Shown one piece after another: positions 43,179 through 50,197 of a stretch of 64,000 nucleotides of DNA. Under the pieces are notes generated by a model. It saw only the letters and a program-made list of their open reading frames with translations, was not told where the DNA came from and did not search any database. The stretch is from Ancylobacter sp. SL191 (lineage in GTDB: Bacteria > Pseudomonadota > Alphaproteobacteria > Rhizobiales > Xanthobacteraceae), in assembly GCF_026625645.1 (NCBI RefSeq), contig NZ_CP113056.1, forward strand, positions 4,005,001 to 4,069,000, in the 5' to 3' direction. Position 1 is the stretch's first letter. The number at the start of each line of letters is the position of its first letter. Made by a program: the position numbers and the translations under genes.

Positions 43179-43506
43179 CAATATGTCTCCTGAAGGCACC
43201 CCCGCCGGGGGCCGAAAGTCATGGGCCAGCGAAGTCTTTGGCAAAGCGGAGTTTCGGGCCGAGTGAAGTATCGGGAAGAGCGACGTCACCGACCGGACCG
43301 ACCGACACCATGGCGCGGGGTGCCTTCCGAAGGGTCCGGCGCGGAACTGCGCGCCTGCCTGAAACCGTTCTAAGAGTCTCATAAGGACCGAGCGCCTGAG
43401 ACGGTGGGGCCTGGCGCACCGGTCAAGCCGGCGGCCAGGCCCCCTCGTTTCCCCTCGTGTCGTCTAGGAGTGGCGGGCCCTCATGGGAGCCCGCCATCAG
43501 CCTGGG
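43179..43506 (-). terminator. xoxF-xoxG spacer with two stem-loops
   Basis: The 328-bp gap after xoxF contains GGCGGGC/GCCCGCC (43472-43495) and then a longer stem GGGGCCTGGC/GCCAGGCCCC (43406-43443) with an inner CCGG stem. Neither has a T-run. They lie where partial termination or RNA processing would give more xoxF than xoxGJ message. No gene is seen in the gap. Confidence 0.5.
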
Positions 43507-45312
43507 TCAGTTCGGCAGAGCGAACACCGTGAGCTGGCCGCCGAGGTTGGTGTAGCTGGAGAGCGCCGCATAGCCGCCCACCGCACCAAGACCGGCATTC
43601 GGGTCGGTCAGACCGGCCGCAAGGCCGATACCCGCCCAGCCACCGACACCCGAGAGGATGGCGATGTACTGCTTGCCCTTGTGCTCATAGGTCGTGACGT
43701 TGCCGATGATGCCCGACGGGGTCTTGAACTTGTAGAGTTCCTTGCCCGTCTTGGCGTCGACCGCCTTCAGGTAGCCTTCCAGCGTGCCGTAGAACACCAC
43801 GTCGCCCGCGGTGGCGAGAGCGCCGGACCACACCGAGAACGGCTCGGGAAGCGACCAGACGATCTTACCCTTCACGTTGTCCCAGGCGATGAAGTTGCCC
43901 ATGCCGCCATGGCTGTTCGGCGCGGGGTACATCGACAAGGTCGCACCGACATAGGGCTGGCCCGCGGTGTAGCTCACGCGGAACGGCTCGTAGTCCATGC
44001 AGACGTGGTTGGTCGGCACGTAGAACAGGTTGGTCTTGGGCGAGAAGGCCGCCGGCTGCTGGTCCTTGGTGCCGAGAGCCGCCGGGCAGATGCCCTTGGT
44101 GTTCACGTCCTCACCCTGCTGGGCGGTCGAGTACTTGGACACGACCAGCGGACGACCATAGGTCTTGCTGTTCTTGTCCATGTCGACCTTGGTGGCCCAG
44201 TTGACCACCGGGTCGAACTTCTCGGCCACCAGCAGTTCGCCGCTCACGCGGTCCAGCGTGTAGCCGAAGCCGTTACGGTCGAAGTGGGTGAGCAGCTTGC
44301 GGGGCTGGCCGTTGAAGTCCTGATCCGTGAGGATCATTTCATTCACGCCGTCGAAGTCCCACTCGTCGTGGGGGGTCATCTGGTAGACCCACTTGGCCAT
44401 GCCAGTGTCGGCGTCACGCGCCCAAATGGTCATGGACCACTTGTTGTCGCCGGGACGCTGGGCCGGGTTCCAGGTCGAGGGGTTGCCTGAGCCGTAATAA
44501 ACGAGATTGGTGGTCGGATCGTAGGAATACCAGCCCCAGGTGCAGCCGCCGCCGATCTTCCACTGATCGCCTTCCCAGGTCTTCAGCGACGAGTCCTTGC
44601 CGATCGGCTTGCCGAGATCGGTGGTCTTCTCCGGGTCGACCAGCAGATCGCTGTCCGGGCCCATGGAATAGCCGCGCCAGATCTGCTTGCCGGTCTTGGT
44701 GTCATAGGCGGTGACGTGGCAGCGCACGCCGAATTCGCCGCCGGAGATGCCGACGATGACCTTGTCCTTCACCGGCAGAACGGTGGCGGTGTTGGTCTCG
44801 CCCTTCTTCGGGTCGCCGTTGACGACCGACCACTTCTTGGCACCGGTCTTGGCGTCGAGTGCGACAAGGGTGGTGTCTGCCTGGTGCAGGAAGATGGTGC
44901 CGTCCGAATAGGCGAGACCGCGGTTCACGGTATCGCAGCACATCACCGGGATGACGTTCGGATCCTGCTTGGGCTCATACTTCCAGATGATCTTGCCGTC
45001 GTTGCTGAGATCGAGGGCATAGACGATGTTCGGGAAGGGCGTGTGCACATACATCACATCGCCGATGATGAGCGGGCCGCCTTCATGACCGCGCAGAACG
45101 CCGGTCGAGAAGGTCCAAGCCACCTGCAGCTTGCCGACATTGCCGGCATTGATCTGGTCGAGCTTGGAATAGCGGGTGTTGGCGTAGTCGCCCGTCTGGA
45201 TGCCCCATTGTTTGGGATCCTTGATAATATTCATGAGCCCGTCATTGGCCGAAGCCGGCCAAGCATAGGCCGCTGCAGCACCAAGCAGTGCTACCGCAAG
45301 AACCTTGCGCAT
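43507..45312 (-). CDS. xoxF: Lanthanide-dependent methanol dehydrogenase XoxF
   Basis: XoxF oxidises methanol, and often formaldehyde, in the periplasm using PQQ and a lanthanide ion. The 601-residue precursor has a signal peptide (ending ASAN), the vicinal disulfide CC at 125-126, and beta-propeller tryptophan-docking repeats. Metal-site residues Glu193, Asn277, catalytic Asp319 and the lanthanide-specific Asp321 lie in the last case within [12 protein letters not shown]; the calcium enzyme MxaF has Ala at the second Asp. A GGAGGAG ribosome site precedes the ATG at 45312; a longer frame upstream lacks a signal peptide. No mxaFI is in the window. Confidence 0.98.
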   Translation of the reverse strand: MRKVLAVALLGAAAAYAWPASANDGLMNIIKDPKQWGIQTGDYANTRYSKLDQINAGNVGKLQVAWTFSTGVLRGHEGGPLIIGDVMYVHTPFPNIVYALDLSNDGKIIWKYEPKQDPNVIPVMCCDTVNRGLAYSDGTIFLHQADTTLVALDAKTGAKKWSVVNGDPKKGETNTATVLPVKDKVIVGISGGEFGVRCHVTAYDTKTGKQIWRGYSMGPDSDLLVDPEKTTDLGKPIGKDSSLKTWEGDQWKIGGGCTWGWYSYDPTTNLVYYGSGNPSTWNPAQRPGDNKWSMTIWARDADTGMAKWVYQMTPHDEWDFDGVNEMILTDQDFNGQPRKLLTHFDRNGFGYTLDRVSGELLVAEKFDPVVNWATKVDMDKNSKTYGRPLVVSKYSTAQQGEDVNTKGICPAALGTKDQQPAAFSPKTNLFYVPTNHVCMDYEPFRVSYTAGQPYVGATLSMYPAPNSHGGMGNFIAWDNVKGKIVWSLPEPFSVWSGALATAGDVVFYGTLEGYLKAVDAKTGKELYKFKTPSGIIGNVTTYEHKGKQYIAILSGVGGWAGIGLAAGLTDPNAGLGAVGGYAALSSYTNLGGQLTVFALPN

Positions 45313-45478
45313 GCTTTCTCCTCCTGAACGATCCTCCGGGACCAGCCCACAAGGGCGGCCCGTCGCGGCTTGTTTGCCGTTCTGACGTTTTTGTCCTCGG
45401 CAGCGTGTCACGACCGGCTGGGGAGAAGGCAGCCGGACTTCACGGGGGCCCCCGCCCCAAGCTGGCCTACGAACCGGA

Positions 45479-45496
45479 CCGGGAACTTCTTCCCGG
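45479..45496. promoter_or_regulatory. CCGGGAA-N4-TTCCCGG dyad upstream of xoxF
   Basis: A perfect 7-bp inverted repeat around CTTC, 167-184 bp upstream of the xoxF start. Its core differs by one base from the dyad at 33073-33086 in the divergent lut-like promoter region. A third, GGGAA-AAG-TTCCC with a 3-nt centre, lies at 45663-45675. A shared regulator is inferred. Confidence 0.5.
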
Positions 45497-45551
45497 AAGC
45501 CGTTGAAGCCGAAGACACTGACGAGGCTAATCCGAATTCCAGTAACGCGCA

Positions 45552-45565
45552 ATAAGAACTCTTAT
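45552..45565. promoter_or_regulatory. ATAAGA-AC-TCTTAT palindrome upstream of xoxF
   Basis: A perfect 6-bp inverted repeat with a 2-nt centre in the AT-rich part of the 380-bp region between xoxF and the metallo-hydrolase gene. This gap (45313-45692) has no gene. Its AT-rich stretch near 45545-45625 is the likeliest xoxF promoter zone. Confidence 0.4.
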
Positions 45566-45662
45566 GATGCGTCAATCTTATTATGATTTTGCTGCAAGAG
45601 CGAGATGATATAAAATATACCACGCTGCAACGCGGAGATATTGGCGATTTCAGGCGAGTATT

Positions 45663-45675
45663 GGGAAAAGTTCCC
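45663..45675. promoter_or_regulatory. GGGAA-AAG-TTCCC dyad, third member of the shared motif
   Basis: Five-base arms with a 3-nt centre, 18 bp past the stop of the metallo-hydrolase gene and 351 bp upstream of xoxF. It is a shorter-spaced relative of the dyads at 45479 and 33072, so helical phasing differs and function is less certain. Confidence 0.35.
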
Positions 45676-45692
45676 TTGTGCAACGCAGCATG

Positions 45693-46691
45693 TCACTGCC
45701 ACTCCAGCTCGTGAAAGGCGGCGATGGCGTTGCGCGCATTGAATTCGTCGAACAGTGCCCAGCTACCACGCTCGCTTTGAGCCGCCCGCTCCGGCGCTGC
45801 ACTCATCGCGCCACCGGAATCGATCAGCGCCTGCACATCCGCCCGCAAACGGCCGAGATAGCGCCGCTCGTCATCATCTCCCGCCGGCCAGGGGGCAGAG
45901 GCGGGGCCGTGGCCAGGAATCACCCGTGGCGACGATTCGCCGCCGAGCCGGTCGAGCAGCGACAGCCAGCCGTTAAGGCTGCCGTCGAGCGTGGGAATAT
46001 GGCCAATGAAAAGAAGGTCGCCCATCACCCATGTTCCGGTCGCCGTGTCGCGCACGGTGAGGTCGTTATCGGTGTGGGCCGTGGGGTGGGCACGCAGCTC
46101 GAGCGCCCGGCCACCGAGATCGAGCGTCAGCCGATCCTCGACCAGCAGCTCCGGCAGCACGATCCGGGTGCCGTCGGCCAGCGGGCCGAGCAGGCGCTGG
46201 GCTTGGCCGAGATAGGTCTCGCTCCGCACGCTGAGCGCCCGCGGCATCTTGTGATGTGCGACGAACTGCACTCCCGGTGCCACGAAGGCCGCATTTCCGA
46301 GCGTGTGGTCGGGGTGCATGTGGGTGTTGATGACGTAGCGCAGCGGCCGGTCGGTCGTGGCCCGCGCGGCGGCGAGCATGCGGGCGCCGGCAAGAGCGCT
46401 GTTGCCGGTATCGATCACCGCCGCCGCCTCGCTGCCGACGATCAGCGTCATATTGGCGATGGCGCCCTGGTTGGCTTGCGTCACCAGCTCATAGGGCGCG
46501 CGGTAGACAAAGATGCCGGGGGCGACCGGCTCAAGCGGCAGCGGATCGCTTCCGCCCACCGCCGGCTCGCCCGGCGCCTGCGCAAAAGCGGTCGCGCCGC
46601 CCGCCCAGGCCGCGCCCAAAACGAGCGACAGGCGGGCGAGCAGCGTGCGGCGATCGGTGATCAGGTTCGACGACATGAACCTAGCCAGCAT
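45693..46691 (-). CDS. Quinoprotein relay-type MBL-fold metallo-hydrolase
   Basis: A 332-residue exported protein (leader with DRRTLLARLSLVLGAAWAGG, ending ATAFAQ). The metallo-beta-lactamase metal motif is NTHMHPDHTLGN, and the body matches SoxH-related hydrolases found with PQQ alcohol dehydrogenases, also called quinoprotein relay system zinc metallohydrolases. The substrate is unknown; a thioester or persulfide role by analogy with SoxH is speculative. ATG at 46676 (MSSNLITDRRT) may be the true start. It is upstream of the xox promoter on the same strand. Confidence 0.83.
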   Translation of the reverse strand: MLARFMSSNLITDRRTLLARLSLVLGAAWAGGATAFAQAPGEPAVGGSDPLPLEPVAPGIFVYRAPYELVTQANQGAIANMTLIVGSEAAAVIDTGNSALAGARMLAAARATTDRPLRYVINTHMHPDHTLGNAAFVAPGVQFVAHHKMPRALSVRSETYLGQAQRLLGPLADGTRIVLPELLVEDRLTLDLGGRALELRAHPTAHTDNDLTVRDTATGTWVMGDLLFIGHIPTLDGSLNGWLSLLDRLGGESSPRVIPGHGPASAPWPAGDDDERRYLGRLRADVQALIDSGGAMSAAPERAAQSERGSWALFDEFNARNAIAAFHELEWQ

Positions 46692-46730
46692 GGCGGCGCC
46701 TCCGCGCCGCCGGGCAAAGCGGCCCGGCGC

Positions 46731-47135
46731 TTACTTCTTGGTGCCGTCTTCGTTGAAGCCCGAGAGATAGGCGAGCAGATCCGCCCGGTCAGTCTCCTTG
46801 GGCAGGCCGGCGAACACCATCTTGATGCCGGGCATGTAGCCCTTGGGGTTTTCGAGATAGGCGCTCAGCACCTCGGGGGTCCACACATCGCCCTTGGCGT
46901 TGTGCTCCTTGAGCGTATCGGAATAGTTGAAGCCTGCGACCGCGCCCATCTTGCGGCCGACGATGCCGTTGAGCTCGGGGCCGACCTTGTTCTTCGCGCC
47001 TTCACCGACGGCATGGCAGGCCATGCACTTCTTGAAGACGTTGGCGCCCTTGGCCGGATCGCCGGCCGGGCTCTGCGCCAGGGCGGCCGAAGAGCCCAGC
47101 GCGAGCAGGGCAGCAGTGATGACGAAGCGATTCAT
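46731..47135 (-). CDS. Class I c-type cytochrome (c550/c2-like)
   Basis: The 134-residue precursor has a signal peptide (ending AALAQ) and one heme site in FKKCMACHAVGEGAKN, with GPELNGIVGR and the distal Met in YLENPKGYMPGIKMVF. These are hallmarks of mitochondrial-like cytochrome c2/c550. It could shuttle electrons from XoxG to oxidases such as cbb3. It precedes the metallo-hydrolase gene by 39 bp on the same strand and may be cotranscribed. Confidence 0.9.
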   Translation of the reverse strand: MNRFVITAALLALGSSAALAQSPAGDPAKGANVFKKCMACHAVGEGAKNKVGPELNGIVGRKMGAVAGFNYSDTLKEHNAKGDVWTPEVLSAYLENPKGYMPGIKMVFAGLPKETDRADLLAYLSGFNEDGTKK

Positions 47136-47318
47136 GGCGTCCTTCCAGGCAACATCGTTGAGGCACCGTCAGATGCGGTGCTTGGGAGCAAGCGCATCAT
47201 AGCGCCGGGGTTAGAATGATCCTAGAGGACGAAAGGTCCAGTCCCAGCGACCTTAAAAACGCGGTGCATTTCGTCGCGCCCCTAGCGTAAGCCCCGAGGA
47301 CACATCGCAGCCGCGACA

Positions 47319-48254
47319 TCAGGTGGCGACGGCAAGATCGGGCGCGACGGTCGCGTCCTGAACTTCCCCCCACAGTCCGGCGACATGGATCATCTGCAGG
47401 CTGCACCAGCGCTCGAATGCGGCAGCGAAGTCCGGCGCCACCGCCGCGACACGATCGGCCCCGGCGAGGACGAACCAGCCATAGGCGGCGGCCTCGCTTA
47501 TGAGATTGCCGACATGGGCCGCCGACACCTGAAAGCGCTGCGCGAGTGCCCGCCGGGTAAGCGTGGGCGGCGCGCCCACGGCCGGCAGGGTGCGAGTGTA
47601 ATGATCCGCCATGATAGCGGTCAGCAGCGGGTAGCCGCAATCGCGCTGGGCAAAGTGCAGAACCGTCGGGAAGCCGTGCAGCAGCGTGCCATTGGCGAGC
47701 ACATCCGCCGCCGAGAAATGCACCATGCGGCCGAGCATTTCCGGGGCGACGAGCCGGGCCGCGCGCAGTTCGGCCGGGGACTCGATCTCATCGAGCGCGC
47801 GCAGGAAGAGCCGCGGCGAACGGCCGATCTCGCCGATGACCGCGGGCCCCGGACGCAGCAGCTTGCTGCGCCGGTCGGCGGGGTCATCCTCCGTCGTAAT
47901 GAAGCGGCCGACCTTCAAGGACGCGACGAAGCCGGCGGTCTGTCGCGGACTGGACGGCACGAGCTTCTGCAGGGCCGAGAGCGTGGGCGGCCGCCCGCCA
48001 CGGTCACGCCACTCGTAGTAATTGTAGATCAGCATGTAGCAGATCAGGTAGCGGCTGAGCTGATCGAACATCTTGTAAAGCGGCCAGCCCTCCGTCGGCA
48101 CATCGGACATGGCAAGGCAGTAGCGCGCCAGAGCCGGCCGGAAGGCGGCCGAGGCGCGCAGGCGCGCGCTCGCCTCCTCAAGTCCGCGCGCATCAAGATC
48201 AGCGGCGCGCGCGACCCGCGCCTCACGTATGGGCTTTTCTCCCGATCGTCCCAT
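47319..48254 (-). CDS. Putative transcription regulator with two helix-turn-helix-like regions
   Basis: The 311-residue protein contains a MarR-like winged-helix stretch in the middle (RPPTLSALQKLVPSSPRQTA and GRFITTEDDPADRRSKLLRP). A second HTH-like stretch follows toward the C-terminus (TLTRRALAQRFQVSAAHVGN). It has no membrane segment or signal peptide. It is divergent from the carbonic anhydrase gene, a classic position for its regulator. The start at 48254 is chosen; an upstream extension reads through promoter DNA. Name and target are not established. Confidence 0.6.
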   Translation of the reverse strand: MGRSGEKPIREARVARAADLDARGLEEASARLRASAAFRPALARYCLAMSDVPTEGWPLYKMFDQLSRYLICYMLIYNYYEWRDRGGRPPTLSALQKLVPSSPRQTAGFVASLKVGRFITTEDDPADRRSKLLRPGPAVIGEIGRSPRLFLRALDEIESPAELRAARLVAPEMLGRMVHFSAADVLANGTLLHGFPTVLHFAQRDCGYPLLTAIMADHYTRTLPAVGAPPTLTRRALAQRFQVSAAHVGNLISEAAAYGWFVLAGADRVAAVAPDFAAAFERWCSLQMIHVAGLWGEVQDATVAPDLAVAT

Positions 48255-48464
48255 GCCTGAAGTACCTGCAAAGTTTACGCTCGGCGGGCGGCGCATCGGT
48301 AGAAATACTCGGCACCTCGGCAGAAGGAAAGTCGTCTCCACCGGGGACGGAGAATGCTTGCGCATGCCGCGTGGACACGAAACTTCAACGCGCACTTTCT
48401 GCATTACTTTGATACCATTGAGGCGTGGTCGCACCCCACGCCCGAAAACAAAGCGGAGGAAATC

Positions 48465-49190
48465 ATGTGCGACTCGACCTGTTGCGACCACCGGCCCCAA
48501 ATGTCGCGGCGCCGTCTTCTTGGCGCAGGCGCCGCCTCCATGGCGTTCCTGGGCGGGCTCGCTCTGCCCGCCGCCGCGCAGACGGAGCTGCCGCCGCCGC
48601 CCAACGCGATCAGCCCCGATGCGGCGCTCGCCCGGTTGATGGAGGGCAATGCCCGCTATGTCGCGAATACCCCGCAGGTGAAGGACTTCTCCGCCGGTCG
48701 CGCGGCGCGGGCGCAGGCGCAATACCCCTTTGTCGGGCTGGTGAGTTGCGCGGATTCGCGCGTCGCCCCGGAACTCGCCTTCGATCAGGGCCTAGGCGAG
48801 GTGTTCGTCGTGCGGGTGGCCGGCAACTTCGTGAATGATGACGGCCTCGCCAGCCTCGAATATGGCGTGAAGGTGCTGGGCATCCCGCTGCTCATGGTGC
48901 TCGGCCACAGCAATTGCGGCGCGGTCGACGCCGCGATCAAGGTGGTGAAGGACCGGGTCGAACTGCCCGGCCACCTGCCCCTGCTCATCAACGCCATTAA
49001 GCCGGCGGTCGAGGCCTCTGCCGGGAAGCCCGGCAACGCGCTCGACAACGCCATCGCCGCCAATGTCCGGCTCAATGTGAAGCGGCTCATCGAGGCCAAG
49101 CCCATCCTCGCGGAGGCCGTCGCCGCCGGCAAGGTGAAGGTGGTCGGCGCCGTCTACGACATCGGCACGGGCAAGGTCTCGATGGTTTGA
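48465..49190 (+). CDS. Tat-exported beta-carbonic anhydrase
   Basis: The 241-residue precursor begins MCDSTCCDHRPQMSRRRLLG: a Cys-rich start then a twin-arginine leader ending LPAAAQ. The mature enzyme has the beta-class zinc motif SCADSRVAPE and GHSNCGAV. It interconverts CO2 and bicarbonate in the periplasm, which could aid CO2 handling during methylotrophy or autotrophy. A GCGGAGGAAA ribosome site fixes the start. The odd N-terminus is shared in style with the amidohydrolase MCRVC start at 19436. Confidence 0.9.
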   Translation: MCDSTCCDHRPQMSRRRLLGAGAASMAFLGGLALPAAAQTELPPPPNAISPDAALARLMEGNARYVANTPQVKDFSAGRAARAQAQYPFVGLVSCADSRVAPELAFDQGLGEVFVVRVAGNFVNDDGLASLEYGVKVLGIPLLMVLGHSNCGAVDAAIKVVKDRVELPGHLPLLINAIKPAVEASAGKPGNALDNAIAANVRLNVKRLIEAKPILAEAVAAGKVKVVGAVYDIGTGKVSMV

Positions 49191-49211
49191 CGCTCCCGTG
49201 GCGGGGCTGGG

Positions 49212-49231
49212 CGGGCGGCTTCGGTCGCCCG
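49212..49231 (+). terminator. Intrinsic terminator of the carbonic anhydrase gene
   Basis: An 8-bp stem CGGGCGGC/GTCGCCCG (one G-U pair) with a TTCG loop is followed directly by TTTT, 21 bp after the stop codon. Confidence 0.85.
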
Positions 49232-49246
49232 TTTTGCATTCTTAAC

Positions 49247-49266
49247 ACTTAGGTCTTTACCTAAGT
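49247..49266. promoter_or_regulatory. ACTTAGGT-N4-ACCTAAGT operator upstream of the arsR-type gene
   Basis: A perfect 8-bp inverted repeat with CTTT centre lies 47 bp upstream of the ArsR-family gene, the position and form of an autoregulatory ArsR-type operator. It likely represses the arsR-SRPBCC pair. Confidence 0.65.
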
Positions 49267-49312
49267 AAAGCGACAGGCTAACCTCCTTCACGACACAATC
49301 GCGGATGCGTCC

Positions 49313-49669
49313 ATGACTGCCACGAGCCTTGCCCCCTCCCTCGCAGCCATTGACGGCATCTTCCGCGCTCTGGCGGACCCGACGCGGCGCGATGTGGTGG
49401 AACGGCTCACGGCGAAGCAGGCATCGATGAGCGAACTCGCGGCCCCCTACCGCATGACCCTGCCTTCCTTCCTCGAACACATGAAGGTTCTGGAAGGCGC
49501 CGGGCTGGTGCGTTCGAGCAAGGTGGGGCGCGCGCGCATCTACCAGTTGGAGGCGGCGCGGCTGAAGCTCGCGGAAGACTGGCTCGGCCGCCAACGCACG
49601 CTGTGGGAGCGCCGGCTCGACCGACTCGACAGCTATCTCATGCAGATGAAAGAGGAGACGCCCGAATGA
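49313..49669 (+). CDS. ArsR-family transcriptional regulator
   Basis: A 118-residue winged-helix protein: IFRALADPTRRDVVERLTAK, the recognition region MTLPSFLEHMKVLEGAGLVR and SSKVGRARIYQLE. No CxC metal motif is visible, so it belongs to the non-metal group that pairs with SRPBCC proteins. Its stop overlaps the next start (ATGA). The upstream 20-bp dyad is its likely operator. Confidence 0.92.
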   Translation: MTATSLAPSLAAIDGIFRALADPTRRDVVERLTAKQASMSELAAPYRMTLPSFLEHMKVLEGAGLVRSSKVGRARIYQLEAARLKLAEDWLGRQRTLWERRLDRLDSYLMQMKEETPE

Positions 49670-50154
49670 CCGCCTTCATCGGCCCTTTCGACCCCACGCG
49701 CGATCTGAAGCTGGAACGCGAGATCGACGTGCCTGTGCATCTCGTCTGGAAGGCCTGGACGACACCGGCGCATCTCAAGGAATGGTTCGTGCCGAAGCCC
49801 TGGAGCGTGACCGAGTGCGAGATCGACCTGCGCCCAGGCGGCATTTTTCGCACGGTGATGCGCTCGCCCGAGGGCGAGGAATTCGACAGCCCTGGCTGCT
49901 ATCTCGACGTGGTGCCGAATGAGCGCCTCGTCTTCACTGACGCGCTGCTCCCCGGCTTCCGCCCCGCCGTCAAGCCCTTCTTCACCGGCGCCCTGCTGCT
50001 GGCCCCGCTAGGAAACGGCACGCGCTACACGGCGCTCGCCATTCATAATGACGAAGCCACTCGCGCCAGTCACGAGCAGATGGGCTTCCATGACGGCTGG
50101 GGCACGGTGGCGACCCAGCTTACCGATTACATCAAGTCCGGGGCAATGAGCTGA
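49666..50154 (+). CDS. SRPBCC/AHSA1-domain protein
   Basis: A 162-residue cytoplasmic protein with the AHSA1 pattern: LKLEREIDVPVHLVWKAWTT, LKEWFVPKPWSVTECEIDLR and PGGIFRTVMRSPEGEE, ending GWGTVATQLTDYIKSG. The fold forms a hydrophobic ligand pocket. ArsR-SRPBCC pairs are common and usually act as a ligand-responsive unit of unknown substrate. The start at 49666 overlaps the arsR-type gene. Confidence 0.9.
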   Translation: MTAFIGPFDPTRDLKLEREIDVPVHLVWKAWTTPAHLKEWFVPKPWSVTECEIDLRPGGIFRTVMRSPEGEEFDSPGCYLDVVPNERLVFTDALLPGFRPAVKPFFTGALLLAPLGNGTRYTALAIHNDEATRASHEQMGFHDGWGTVATQLTDYIKSGAMS

Positions 50155-50197
50155 TCCTTGGTGCGAGGCGCCCGTGCGGGCGCCCCGCCGCGCCGCC

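Noticed and set aside
43507..45312. Calcium-type MxaF
   Set aside because: The residue two after the catalytic Asp is Asp (DFD), the XoxF lanthanide signature, and no mxaI is present.
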